A DNA stretch of 64,000 nucleotides from Aphanomyces cochlioides (lineage: Eukaryota > Oomycota > Saprolegniomycetes > Saprolegniales > Verrucalvaceae): positions 3,966,799 through 4,030,798 of the forward strand of contig JAHQRK010000003.1 in assembly GCA_019828595.1 (NCBI GenBank), read 5' to 3'. Shown in pieces: positions 18,683-29,500 of this stretch. The position numbers and the translations under genes are program-made. Position 1 is the stretch's first letter. Every line of letters starts with the position of its first letter. Under the pieces are notes generated by a model that made no database searches, was not told the origin of the DNA, and worked only from the letters and a program-made list of their open reading frames with translations.

Positions 18683-19846
18683 CTACTTTGGCAGTGCTTT
18701 CACAAAGCTAGCACGAACTTCGTCCTCGGATATCATTTCCCAAGCTTGAATAGCGCGCTGGATCATTACCATTCGTTTTTCTTTTGCAGTTGTCGCATTG
18801 TCATCTGATAGAACCCACAAATCGCGCATATGCTGTTTGAAAGGCCCCATGATGGACACGTCCAGTGGCTGGCAGTAAGAGGTACTGTTTGGTGGCAACG
18901 CACACAGCTCAGAGCCCAACTCGTCGCCAATTATCTTCTCGCTCTCAACACTGACATGAGAGTCAAAATTGTCGACAAGCAACACTGACGGATTCTCGAT
19001 CTTGTAGTATAGCACTTCGCGGAGATATCGCCGCCAGACGCTCGCATCCATCCACGCACTCCCTTGCATGGCGTAGACGTGGTCACAAGGATATGTCTCA
19101 AACTCCGAGGTTTCGATGACCCCACCGTTCGCACCACGGATGATAAACAAGATTGGAAGTTTGAGACCATCCGCTCGGATGGTCAGGACTGCCGTCATTC
19201 GGTACGGGTGGCGCTCGCCTTTGGCAACATAACTGCCTCCACCTCGTACAGCCCATATTGTGGTAGGGCACATGTCGTAGTATATGCCGGTCTCATCGGC
19301 ATTGTAGATGCAGTCGAGATCCAAGTGGCCGTATTGATCATGGAATTTTCGTCCAAATACAACGCGAGTCTCGGTCAAGTCGGCTTGGGTATGTTTCTGC
19401 TTACACACACGCTGACGAGAAAAGTCGTAGCGGTCGGCAAATCGCTGGAGCAAGCGCAAGAGTGATTGGTATCCTGACTTCCGTGATGACATGTACTCTT
19501 CAAGCCATTCCTTATGGTTCATTCGTAGGAATTTGATCATGTGGCCACTCGTGACAGGCAACTCCTCGCGACGAAGGTCGCGTACAAAGATGGCAAGCTC
19601 ATGAGGATCGGGGATGATTGGTTTGGCACCAGCATTGCCCGTGTTTCGTCGTCGCGTCTTCGACCCAAGGAAGTCCATGAGCTTCGACTCTTGCGATAGC
19701 CACGAATGCACCGCACTTCGAGAGTAACCACAGATGGCTACAGCAGAGCTCAAGCCATGCTGTTTGGCAAGCTCTACGACCTGGAGCTTTTGCGCGATGT
19801 TTGGTCTTGGACGTGGCTTGGAAACATTGGGATGCACATCAGACAT
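18683..19846 (-). CDS. pogo/CENP-B-type DDE transposase (387 aa), copy 1
   Basis: The enzyme would excise and reinsert its element at TA sites. The N-terminus carries a helix-turn-helix (about residues 17-52: IAQKLQVVELAKQHGLSS, GYSRSAVHSWLSQ). A second DNA-binding region probably spans 75-145 (PVTSGHMIKF, SGYQSLLRLLQRF). The catalytic DDE_1 domain shows Asp184 in YNADETG, Asp292 in LLVDNFDSH and Asp329 in QPLDVSIMGPFK, a complete DDD triad. The length is close to the family norm and no stop or shift is seen. It differs from copy 2 by Leu instead of Met at residue 175. It starts at an ATG at 19846, about 160 bp from the right terminal repeat. Confidence 0.93.
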   Translation of the reverse strand: MSDVHPNVSKPRPRPNIAQKLQVVELAKQHGLSSAVAICGYSRSAVHSWLSQESKLMDFLGSKTRRRNTGNAGAKPIIPDPHELAIFVRDLRREELPVTSGHMIKFLRMNHKEWLEEYMSSRKSGYQSLLRLLQRFADRYDFSRQRVCKQKHTQADLTETRVVFGRKFHDQYGHLDLDCIYNADETGIYYDMCPTTIWAVRGGGSYVAKGERHPYRMTAVLTIRADGLKLPILFIIRGANGGVIETSEFETYPCDHVYAMQGSAWMDASVWRRYLREVLYYKIENPSVLLVDNFDSHVSVESEKIIGDELGSELCALPPNSTSYCQPLDVSIMGPFKQHMRDLWVLSDDNATTAKEKRMVMIQRAIQAWEMISEDEVRASFVKALPK

Positions 19847-20380
19847 GGCACGAGATCAGGTTAGAGAGTTATCGGCGGCAAAAATTTAATTAATCTGATT
19901 TTCAAATATTTTGGCCAACGGATTTGCAACCAAAAAATTTCAAGAAATTTAATTGGCTTATAATATGATAATAAGATTTGTCCACTATTCAGCGTCGTTC
20001 CCTGTACTTGTCTCTAGGTCGCTCTTGACGACCGTGATCCGTTGTCTAAGATATCAGTTGACAAAGTCTAAAAGACACCATATGAGTGATCTCTCCTCAA
20101 GTCCAATACAAGCCAAGTTAGCGTGGCGCACATCTGTTGCTGTCAGAGAATCGCTCATTGGAGTTTCTCTTATGTATTCTGCAATGACTTGCGCACTAGT
20201 TGATGAGCAGCAATTTTGAGGCCATTCCACATCATATTGGAGATAAAGGACTGGTATTGGATTGGCGTGACATAGTCTTCTTATTTACGCATATGTTGAC
20301 TCGAAGAAGACATGCCGAGAATCTACACGTCAGTATTTGTATTGGTGATCAGTTATGGATATGCAAAAGAGAGAAAAGAA

Positions 20381-20453
20381 CTCCTCCAGCAGGGTTCGAA
20401 CCTGCGACCTTACGGTTAACAGCCGTACGCTCTACCAACTGAGCTATAGAGGA
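20381..20453 (-). tRNA. tRNA-Asn(GUU), right gene of unit U1
   Basis: It is identical to the other tRNA-Asn copies and convergent with 17348-17420. The T-run trailer lies to the left. Its 5' leader side carries a tRNA-Ser segment and a LINE C fragment. Confidence 0.97.
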
Positions 20454-20460
20454 TAACAAC

Positions 20461-20541
20461 GTCAGCTTGGCCGAGCGGTTAAGGCGTTAGCCTGCTAAGT
20501 TAATGGGGCAACCCGCGTGAGTTCGAATCTCACAGCTGACG
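20461..20541 (+). tRNA. tRNA-Ser(GCU)
   Basis: Acceptor GTCAGCT/AGCTGAC, anticodon loop CTGCTAA (GCT), a long class II variable arm (TGGGGCAACCC), T arm GTGAG/CTCAC and discriminator G are all present. A T5 terminator lies at 20546-20550. It sits in a 132 bp stretch (20454-20585) not found at any other junction, between the tRNA-Asn 5' end and the truncated end of LINE fragment C''. Confidence 0.95.
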
Positions 20542-20585
20542 ATTCTTTTTCCATACAAACTTTCATATAAACGCCATCAAAAGAG

Positions 20586-21050
20586 GATTTTCTCAAGCTG
20601 GCATACACACATGGATTCCACTACAACGACGCCATATTCTCCCGTCAACTGCTCAAGCAATCGGTGGGTGATCCAATTCGTGATATCTGTAGAGCGATAT
20701 TGGATGAGCCTGACGGAGAATTCTTGGTTGTTTCTGTCACTGATTCAACATCCCATTGCTGGGTCCTCGCCAAGCGATACAAGCGCTGCATAGACCGAAG
20801 TCTATGTATGATCCAAGACAATGAAAATGTATACCCCCTGGGTCAGATGCCAAGAGTCAGTTTTATCCGACATATTCGCCGTGTTAGCTTACAAACACCG
20901 AAGAAATCGAAGTCCCAACGTCGAAGCGAATCAAGAAAACGAAAAGCCAAATTGATTTCCAATTCAGCCTAGCAGTTGGAAATGGGATGAGCCTTCGGGC
21001 AATATTAGTTTGTAGTTTACATTAACTACAAATAGACTCCCCATTGACAT
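20586..21050 (+). mobile_element. LINE fragment C'' (3' end of ORF3 plus 3' UTR)
   Basis: This 465 bp fragment is nearly identical to the end of LINE C. It holds the last ~132 codons of ORF3 (with His and Asp but not Cys) and the complete 3' end with its hairpin. The junction with the tRNA-Ser segment shares GA/AGAGGA. It is a 5'-truncated insertion antisense to the tRNA-Asn at 20381-20453. Confidence 0.9.
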
Positions 21051-21064
21051 TGAGCTATAGAGGA
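21051..21064 (-). repeat. tRNA-Asn 14-nt scar of fragment C''
   Basis: TGAGCTATAGAGGA lies between the 3' end of C'' and spacer M2. Confidence 0.9.
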
Positions 21065-21947
21065 TTCCATACTATCGTATACCCACCGTGCCACACATAC
21101 ACTCATACAATCCTTTCCACTGCAAACAACCACCACGGACACAGACATTATGCACATCGTAACCAAACACACGTCAATCAAAACAAACACTTTACACTCC
21201 AATCTCTCCACAAAAACACGATTCGACCAATGGACATCAAAATTTCACATGGACATGATACCCGTCTAAAATACGCGAGCAGTTCCGATTTTGACTCTTC
21301 TTCGGATCGAAATCTTGTCCGAAACAAAGTTTCGTGCGGTACATCGACTTATTGAGAGCATATCAGTCTCCTGCTCGCGCAAGGAATGGGAGGGTATATC
21401 CTCAATACTCCGCAGAACAAATTCATAGGTTTCCATGAAACAAAAATATACCTGGTAAACACATGTTCAATCAGAATATCAATCATATTTCCATTCGGCA
21501 CAACATTAAATTCTTTTCACTAAACAACAGCAAAGCTACACCAACTGTTTATCGTACTCAATCCATCAAGCAACATCGCTCAACTTGTTTCAAACAGTTC
21601 ATATCATCTTGATTGGACTTGATTTTGTTTCACATTCTACAGAAATGGTGGTAGTGTTTTCGAGGCTTTCTGAATAGGATGTTTTTGACAGTCATGAAAG
21701 TGTATAATTCTTGTTCCATGTGCTGGTGTAGATTGTCGAAGTGAAGGTCTCGAGTTTATCAACAATGTTTTATCTGAGAGAAGCGTCGGTGTGTCTGGTG
21801 ACGTAGTTTCTCTGTATAAATGTGTCGATATTCGGAGAAGCGAGTGGTGACTACGACGGTGACATGATGCACGGGTGTGATATGGATTGTCATTGTAGGT
21901 ATTGTATGAGTGTATGTTTGAAACGGTGAGGGAAGTATAGTATGGAA
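21065..21947. repeat. Spacer M2 (883 bp, complete)
   Basis: This spacer lies between the 5' ends of divergent tRNA-Asn sites, here both reduced to scars. The outer ~48 bp are imperfect inverted copies (TTCCATACTAT...CATACACTCATACAAT), that is, the shared 5' leaders of the two tRNAs. No gene is seen. Confidence 0.9.
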
Positions 21948-21961
21948 TCCTCTATAGCTCA
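21948..21961 (+). repeat. tRNA-Asn 14-nt scar of fragment C'''
   Basis: TCCTCTATAGCTCA is followed by A rather than G, so the duplication is exactly 14 nt here. Confidence 0.9.
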
Positions 21962-22407
21962 ATGTCAATGGGGAGTCTATTTGTAGTTAATGTAAACTAC
22001 AAACTAATATTGCCCGAAGGCTCATCCCATTTCCAACTGCTAGGCTGAATTGGAAATCAATTTGGCTTTTCGTTTTCTTGATTCGCTTCGACGTTGGGAC
22101 TTCGATTTCTTCGGTGTTTGTAAGCTAACACGGCGAATATGTCGGATAAAACTGACTCTTGGCATCTGACCCAGGGGGTATACATTTTCATTGTCTTGGA
22201 TCATACATAGACTTCGGTCTATGCAGCGCTTGTATCGCTTGGCGAGGACCCAGCAATGGGATGTTGAATCAGTGACAGAAACAACCAAGAATTCTCCGTC
22301 AGGCTCATCCAATATCGCTCTACAGATATCACGAATTGGATCGCCCACCGATTGCTTGAGCAGTTGACGGGAGAATATGGCGTCGTTGTAGTGGAATCCA
22401 TGTGTGA
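21962..22407 (-). mobile_element. LINE fragment C''' (3' end of ORF3 plus 3' UTR)
   Basis: This 446 bp 5'-truncated copy of the same LINE 3' end as C'' is in opposite orientation. It abuts the intact tRNA-Asn at 22408. It shares the Lys codon (CGAAAAGCC) of C and C'' near the ORF3 end, where C' and E have CGACAAGCC. Confidence 0.9.
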
Positions 22408-22480
22408 TCCTCTATAGCTCAGTTGGTAGAGCGTACGGCTGTTAACCGTAAGGTCGCAGGTTCGAACCCTGCTGGAGGAG
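22408..22480 (+). tRNA. tRNA-Asn(GUU), left gene of unit U2
   Basis: It is a complete 73-nt gene with the same arms, anticodon and T-rich trailer as the others. LINE fragment C''' occupies its leader. Confidence 0.97.
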
Positions 22481-23058
22481 TTCTTTTCTCTCTTTTGCAT
22501 ATCCCTTCCAACTTATCGACGTGATCGCAACAAACACATCCAACTCGCAATAGCTTTCACATCAAGTCTATAGAATGAGTAGCTTCTGACATCTTTGATT
22601 AAGACGCGAGGAAAGAATGGACACGTTTTATTCTGCTGTGCACCTTTTAATGATATCATTTGTCGTGTTTGTAAATATCTCAATACTGTAATTGAGACTA
22701 TCTTCACAACTATTTCAAGTCTGTGTCATTTCTGCTTTGTTGGCGCTGTCAGTCGACAAGCCAAGAAACGATTCACACAGATGCATAACAGCAATATCAC
22801 ACACATATGCGACAGAACTTTCTCCAGAATATGTTTGGCAGCAAGCTGCATAAAAAGGTAGGAATGTTACGATTGTGGTCTTGAGATGCGGTATATGGAT
22901 TGATTTCGATCGATGTTAACGTCGTGAAAATATGTCCATGTATACCACCGAAATTTGACACAGCCCACATTGGAGACGATCACATTCTATGCAAAGAACA
23001 AGGTAATGGAGTGAGTACATCCATGTGCTATGATATTTCAAACCAAGTCAATGGAATA

Positions 23059-25064
23059 CAGGGAACGACGCTGAATAGTGGACAATTCTTTTGGATTGAT
23101 TGGCCATTCCATACCTCCGGTTTGTCCAATTGAAACATGTGCCGCTGATTGTTGAAAAATAATGCATTAGGGTGATATTGGGTAAAATATGATTTCCTAC
23201 AGGTTATTTGTTTGAACAGTATTTTTTCTTCTTTGACATCATGGATTAAGAAACAAATTTAACAGGGTATTGCATTTGAAAGAATAGATGGAAGCATATT
23301 TAAATACGACCTGAGGTGGTAATGATCGTTACCATACAGTTGTATATAAATAAAATTTTATGTATTTAATATTACATTTCCATTGAAATGTTGTATAAAA
23401 ATAAAATTATATGTATTTAATATTACATTTCCATTGAAATTAAAAAAGTTACGGTTGGAATATGGTGCGGCTGAAGTGTGAGCGCGCGCACCATAGGCTC
23501 TCCTACTGGACCCCCCCCCCAATCCTAAGAACATATGGCCCGGGGCCGCACGAATGCTCACCCTACTACTAGGGGTTGCCCCCTGACGGTATTCCGACTG
23601 CCCGTAGATCAAATTCAAGTGCCAAAATAGCCTACCAGTCATTTTCAACAGGTCACCACTTCAAGTCCATGAATGCGCAAAATTTACATACAAATTTCAA
23701 GTATAAATGTATTGAAAGAATTATGAAAAATGAATATCAAAACTACTTTGGCAGTGCTTTCACAAAGCTAGCACGAACTTCGTCCTCGGATATCATTTCC
23801 CAAGCTTGAATAGCGCGCTGGATCATTACCATTCGTTTTTCTTTTGCAGTTGTCGCATTGTCATCTGATAGAACCCACAAATCGCGCATATGCTGTTTGA
23901 AAGGCCCCATGATGGACACGTCCAGTGGCTGGCAGTAAGAGGTACTGTTTGGTGGCAACGCACACAGCTCAGAGCCCAACTCGTCGCCAATTATCTTCTC
24001 GCTCTCAACACTGACATGAGAGTCAAAATTGTCGACAAGCAACACTGACGGATTCTCGATCTTGTAGTATAGCACTTCGCGGAGATATCGCCGCCAGACG
24101 CTCGCATCCATCCACGCACTCCCTTGCATGGCGTAGACGTGGTCACAAGGATATGTCTCAAACTCCGAGGTTTCGATGACCCCACCGTTCGCACCACGGA
24201 TGATAAACAAGATTGGAAGTTTGAGACCATCCGCTCGGATGGTCAGGACTGCCGTCATTCGGTACGGGTGGCGCTCGCCTTTGGCAACATAACTGCCTCC
24301 ACCTCGTACAGCCCATATTGTGGTAGGGCACATGTCGTAGTATATGCCGGTCTCATCGGCATTGTAGATGCAGTCGAGATCCATGTGGCCGTATTGATCA
24401 TGGAATTTTCGTCCAAATACAACGCGAGTCTCGGTCAAGTCGGCTTGGGTATGTTTCTGCTTACACACACGCTGACGAGAAAAGTCGTAGCGGTCGGCAA
24501 ATCGCTGGAGCAAGCGCAAGAGTGATTGGTATCCTGACTTCCGTGATGACATGTACTCTTCAAGCCATTCCTTATGGTTCATTCGTAGGAATTTGATCAT
24601 GTGGCCACTCGTGACAGGCAACTCCTCGCGACGAAGGTCGCGTACAAAGATGGCAAGCTCATGAGGATCGGGGATGATTGGTTTGGCACCAGCATTGCCC
24701 GTGTTTCGTCGTCGCGTCTTCGACCCAAGGAAGTCCATGAGCTTCGACTCTTGCGATAGCCACGAATGCACCGCACTTCGAGAGTAACCACAGATGGCTA
24801 CAGCAGAGCTCAAGCCATGCTGTTTGGCAAGCTCTACGACCTGGAGCTTTTGCGCGATGTTTGGTCTTGGACGTGGCTTGGAAACATTGGGATGCACATC
24901 AGACATGGCACGAGATCAGGTTAGAGAGTTATCGGCGGCAAAAATTTAATTAATCTGATTTTCAAATATTTTGGCCAACGGATTTGCAACCAAAAAATTT
25001 CAAGAAATTTAATTGGCTTATAATATGATAATAAGATTTGTCCACTATTCAGCGTCGTTCCCTG
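23059..25064 (-). mobile_element. pogo-like DNA transposon, copy 2
   Basis: The length, terminal repeats and flanking TA (23057-23058, 25065-25066) are the same as in copy 1. It appears to differ by very few bases, one of which is non-synonymous in the transposase. Confidence 0.95.
23743..24906 (-). CDS. pogo/CENP-B-type DDE transposase (387 aa), copy 2
   Basis: The frame is intact, with the N-terminal helix-turn-helix and the catalytic Asp184, Asp292 and Asp329 all present. Residue 175 is Met (Leu in copy 1). The catalytic order, NADETG box, VDNFDSH box and QPLD box are as expected for the DDE_1 family. It is a single-ORF element with no neighbouring genes other than the flanking tRNAs. Confidence 0.93.
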   Translation of the reverse strand: MSDVHPNVSKPRPRPNIAQKLQVVELAKQHGLSSAVAICGYSRSAVHSWLSQESKLMDFLGSKTRRRNTGNAGAKPIIPDPHELAIFVRDLRREELPVTSGHMIKFLRMNHKEWLEEYMSSRKSGYQSLLRLLQRFADRYDFSRQRVCKQKHTQADLTETRVVFGRKFHDQYGHMDLDCIYNADETGIYYDMCPTTIWAVRGGGSYVAKGERHPYRMTAVLTIRADGLKLPILFIIRGANGGVIETSEFETYPCDHVYAMQGSAWMDASVWRRYLREVLYYKIENPSVLLVDNFDSHVSVESEKIIGDELGSELCALPPNSTSYCQPLDVSIMGPFKQHMRDLWVLSDDNATTAKEKRMVMIQRAIQAWEMISEDEVRASFVKALPK

Positions 25065-25438
25065 TACTTGTCTCTAGGTCGCTCTTGACGACCGTGATCC
25101 GTTGTCTAAGATATCAGTTGACAAAGTCTAAAAGACACCATATGAGTGATCTCTCCTCAAGTCCAATACAAGCCAAGTTAGCGTGGCGCACATCTGTTGC
25201 TGTCAGAGAATCGCTCATTGGAGTTTCTCTTATGTATTCTGCAATGACTTGCGCACTAGTTGATGAGCAGCAATTTTGAGGCCATTCCACATCATATTGG
25301 AGATAAAGGACTGGTATTGGATTGGCGTGACATAGTCTTCTTATTTACGCATATGTTGACTCGAAGAAGACATGCCGAGAATCTACACGTCAGTATTTGT
25401 ATTGGTGATCAGTTATGGATATGCAAAAGAGAAAAGAA

Positions 25439-25511
25439 CTCCTCCAGCAGGGTTCGAACCTGCGACCTTACGGTTAACAGCCGTACGCTCTACCAACTGA
25501 GCTATAGAGGA
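25439..25511 (-). tRNA. tRNA-Asn(GUU), right gene of unit U2
   Basis: It is a complete gene. Its 5' end directly meets M3 at 25512 with no LINE, giving the unoccupied target structure and natural leader. Confidence 0.97.
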
Positions 25512-26394
25512 TTCCATACTATCGTATACCCACCGTGCCACACATACACTCATACAATCCTTTCCACTGCAAACAACCACCACGGACACAGACATTATGC
25601 ACATCGTAACCAAACACACGTCAATCAAAACAAACACTTTACACTCCAATCTCTCCACAAAAACACGATTCGACCAATGGACATCAAAATTTCACATGGA
25701 CATGATACCCGTCTAAAATACGCGAGCAGTTCCGATTTTGACTCTTCTTCGGATCGAAATCTTGTCCGAAACAAAGTTTCGTGCAGTACATCGACTTATT
25801 GAGAGCATATCAGTCTCCTGCTCGCGCAAGGAATGGGAGGGTATATCCTCAATACTCCGCAGAACAAATTCATAGGTTTCCATGAAACAAAAATATACCT
25901 GGTAAACACATGTTCAATCAGAATATCAATCATATTTCCATTCGGCACAACATTAAATTCTTTTCACTAAACAACAGCAAAGCTACACCAACTGTTTATC
26001 GTACTCAATCCATCAAGCAACATCGCTCAACTTGTTTCAAACAGTTCATATCATCTTGATTGGACTTGATTTTGTTTCACATTCTACAGAAATGGTGGTA
26101 GTGTTTTCGAGGCTTTCTGAATAGGATGTTTTTGACAGTCATGAAAGTGTATAATTCTTGTTCCATGTGCTGGTGTAGATTGTCGAAGTGAAGGTCTCGA
26201 GTTTATCAACAATGTTTTATCTGAGAGAAGCGTCGGTGTGCCTGGTGACGTAGTTTCTCTGTATAAATGTGTCGATATTCGGAGAAGCGAGTGGTGACTA
26301 CGACGGTGACATGATGCACGGGTGTGATATGGATTGTCATTGTAGGTATTGTATGAGTGTATGTTTGAAACGGTGAGGGAAGTATAGTATGGAA
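25512..26394. repeat. Spacer M3 (883 bp, complete)
   Basis: It is identical in layout to M2. The left side joins an intact minus-strand tRNA-Asn and the right side joins the D1 scar. No gene is seen. Confidence 0.9.
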
Positions 26395-26408
26395 TCCTCT
26401 ATAGCTCA
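26395..26408 (+). repeat. tRNA-Asn 14-nt scar of LINE D1
   Basis: TCCTCTATAGCTCA lies at the D1 3' end; the partner intact tRNA is at 32473. Confidence 0.9.
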
Positions 26409-26424
26409 CTGCAATGGGGAGGTA

Positions 26425-26453
26425 TATTAATAGACTTTCAATATCTACTAATA
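26425..26453 (-). promoter_or_regulatory. 3' UTR hairpin of LINE D1
   Basis: A 10-bp stem (sense TATTAGTAGA / TCTATTAATA, one G-U pair) occupies the same position as the lineage C hairpin but has a different stem sequence. It is also at 38026-38054, 45368-45396 and 58040-58068. Confidence 0.55.
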
Positions 26454-26564
26454 CTAATATTGCCTACTAACGGCTCATCCCACTTCCAAATGCTTCAGCA
26501 GATTTTCTACCTTGGGCTTTGGAGTACAGCGATTTTTGACTTTTGAATAAATACTTGGGGCTTG

Positions 26565-29500
26565 TTAATTTGGGGTTGAAGGTTGGAGCGCGAGCAAAGT
26601 CGGGTACTTGGCTACCAGTGGGCGATAGACAGGTTGTCTATGCAAAGTATTGATTGCTGAAATTGCTTCCACTCGTTGAGGGCTGTCAACTTCTTGGAGG
26701 CGAAGCCATCTGCGGATCGATGCATGCCATCGGATGAAGCTGACTTCTTGCCAAATTTCTGGCGGAGGCGGCTCCTTCGATTCGAACTTGGCGGCGTTGT
26801 GCGTTGTCCAAATATAGTGAAGGTTGGAAGCACACAGAAGAGCCCAGAGCACAAACAGTATGTCTTGAAGCTGGCTACCGCGTTCGTTGACTTGAAAGCG
26901 GTCGATGTTGGTGATGGCAGTCCAATCGAAATTGACACCGAAGCATCGCCAAGCGGTCGCGTGAAAACGCCAAAGGGGATACACGCGAGAGCAGGTGTGG
27001 AAGGCGTGGTGTTGGTTCTCCGGTGCGTCGCAATTGGTATAGACACAGCAAATTACGTCTGGCTGCTGAGGTTGCAAGTAGAACAAGCGCGAGTTGACAG
27101 GCAGCATGTTGAACAACAGTCGAAACCAAACGTCGCCATGGAGGGGAGGCGGCCAACGGCATGTTTTGCGGATGAGTCGCACGTAGGTCGCAATATCTTG
27201 TTGCTCGACGCGGGACGATGTCGCCACTGGGTGCGGTTTTCCATCCGAAGGGGCGTGATGCGCCAAACGTGATACGAGTCGCTTGGGCCAACGCTCGAAG
27301 GATAGCAATTGATCTTTGAAAAGTGCCTTGAAAGGGTGACTTGTTGTATCGATATCGGTCAAAGCAGTTCCAGTTCGAACGCCAGACGTGCGGAGGACTT
27401 GGTCGAATATCTTGGTGAGGTGGCTATAAACTTGACCAGCACGTTCGGGTGCTGCAAATCCCATCGCGCCGTTCGCTTGTAACGTCACTTGTGCCGCACG
27501 GTTGTTGGATGACAGTCGATCAATAAACGCAGCTCTTGTAGGCCATGTCCCTTGCCGTGTCAAGAAGTCTTTGAGGCAGTGGAAACCGTTTTGAGACGCA
27601 TGTCTACACCATCGACGACACAGAGCAGTCTTCACGACATTTGATGTAGCACCCGCAGGACCAACTTGCAGAGCGGGGTAGGATGTCAGCCACACGGGGA
27701 GGTTCAAAAGTTCTTCGAGGCTTGGTGGCGAAGCGGTTCGCTTGGCCATAGGTGTGGCGGCCCATTGATGCCAAATGTCGTGCCAAAGAGGATGCAGCTC
27801 CCACAAAAACAACCACTTGGAGCTGTGGTTGGGGAAGTACGTGAGAAAGTCGAACGGGTGGGTGTCGCGATACAGCTTGTTCATGACACGGGAAAATTGT
27901 CTCTTGACAAGCAACTTCCATGGGGCAAATGTGTTGGGTGAATTGGGCTGCATCAAGAGTTGGAGCCGCAGCAGTCGCTGAGTCCGAAGCTTCGAAGCCA
28001 CATGCGGAATACCGAGGCCGAGTTTTTGATCGAACTGCCACTTGCGGCAAATAGTTGAGCGATGATGGTCGGTGATTTGCGTCTTCCGACCAAGGATGTA
28101 CTTGTTGACCATTCTTTGCCAAACGGCAACCATCGTTGGAGGCACATACACTGCAGCCGTGACATGCCATAACAACGACAACAACATGGTCGATACGATG
28201 AGTTTGCGGCCTTGGAGGGTTCGCGCACGACTTCCCCACGTTTGAAACGCAGCCAGAAACTTGTCGTTCAGTTGCTGGACTTGAAAATCGCGCGGCAGTC
28301 GGTGGCCAAAGAGAATACCAAGGTATTTCACTGGCTTCTCGCTCGGCAAGACGTTCAAGAGGCCACCATCGTCGATGTCTTCGATATCGAGATTGTTGTT
28401 GAGCGCCAAAGTCATGCACTTGGCAACGTTGAGACGAGCTCCAGACACAGAGCAAAAGTCTTCGACAATTGCCATTTGCTCGACCGCCGCTTGGAGGGAT
28501 GACGAGAGTAGAGTCGTGTCGTCGGCAAAGTAGATGCTCGTCAGTGAGTCTCCATTTGGAAGGGGAATACCAAAATCAGGAGATCCGCGTAGCATTTCGC
28601 CGAGTGGCTCGAGGTAAAGTACGAAGAGCATGCACGATAGGGGGCAACCTTGCTTGACTCCGCGGGTAGGCCGTATGGTTGGGCCAAGACCGTCGTTGAA
28701 AATGATCTGGACCAGAGGCGTATTGTAAAGCAACTGAACCCAAGACACAAATGTGGGACCGATGTTCATCTCCTTGAGTACGTCGAAGAGAAAGCCTTGG
28801 TCAACCATATCGTATGCCTTGGAAAAGTCGAGAAACGTCGCGTAGTAGTCGTGGTCTTCATTGGTACAGAAAGTCTGCAATGCTTGTACCAGCATCACGT
28901 GGTCGTGCAAGCGACGGCCAGGGACAAAACCAGCTTGGCTTGGGTGAGCGAGGTATGGGGCAACTTGTGCAAGACGGTAGGCCAGCGCCCGCGATAGAAT
29001 CTTGACTTCAACCGACATGAGAGTAATCGGCCGATAGTTGCCAGGGTCGCCTCTGTCTCCAGCCTTGAACAAGAGCGCCACTGCACTTCGGCGTTGTTGG
29101 AGCAGGAGGTGACCGTGATGGGTGAGTTGGTAGTTGAACACCTTGAGCAGGATTTGGGCGAATACGTCCGGGGAGACTTGAAAGAAAGCTGCAGGCCAGC
29201 CGTCTGAACCAGGAGACTTGTTCGGGTTCATAGACTTGAGCGCGCCGCACAGGTCTTCCGCCGTGAGAGGACTTTCCAGAGCGTCGCGCTGTTCTTGAGT
29301 GAGACGTCGAGTAATGGCTCGAATGATAGCTCGGCGACGGGCCCGATTCAACGGTGGTTGGTCTCTTGGAGTGACCATGATGTTTTTCCAATGAGACGTA
29401 AAACCAGCCTTGACTTCAGACGGGTCAGTCGACGTTACACCGTTGATTGTCACGGACGAGAGCGGCACTTTGATCCCCTTGGGTCGACGAAAAAAGTGAC

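Larger units (their letters stand above)
17999..20004 (-). mobile_element. pogo-like (Tc1/mariner superfamily) DNA transposon, copy 1
   Basis: The element is 2,006 bp with perfect 27 bp terminal inverted repeats starting CAGGGAACGACGCTGAATAG. It is flanked by TA at 17997-17998 and 20005-20006. The same site in U3-U5 has a single TA (GGAATACTTG), proving insertion and TA duplication. It encodes one intact transposase on the minus strand. The right third is coding. The left part is AT-rich, with a tandem repeat and a GC-rich patch around 18400-18530. Confidence 0.95.
17421..20380. repeat. Spacer U1 (between convergent tRNA-Asn genes), with a DNA transposon inside
   Basis: The spacer is 952 bp plus a 2,006 bp pogo-like element and its duplicated TA. 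Its two ends are inverted copies for about 24 nt (TTCTTTTCTCTCTTTTGCAT...), the shared 3' trailers of the two tRNAs. Apart from the transposon no convincing gene is seen; the largest open frames (64-88 aa) are not persuasive. Confidence 0.85.
22481..25438. repeat. Spacer U2, with a DNA transposon inside
   Basis: It is nearly identical to U1, including the transposon at the same TA. A GA dinucleotide is missing from the right trailer (near 25430). Because the insertion point is shared, U1 and U2 probably descend from one filled unit by array duplication. Confidence 0.87.

Noticed and set aside
20352..20453. tRNA-Asn genes as terminal inverted repeats of a 3.1 kb or 1.1 kb transposon
   Set aside because: At first U with its two inverted tRNAs looked like one mobile element. 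The strict M-U alternation, LINE duplications that explain every junction, and the true TA-flanked element inside U1/U2 make an array scaffold the better explanation.
21065..21947. M as a MITE with 48-bp inverted ends
   Set aside because: It never occurs outside the pair of divergent tRNA-Asn 5' ends and has no target duplication of its own. The inverted ends are shared tRNA leaders.
27604..28455. 283 aa minus-strand frame inside D1 (and copies in D2 and D4)
   Set aside because: It overlaps ORF2 in another frame and has no domain; a shadow of the RT coding sequence.
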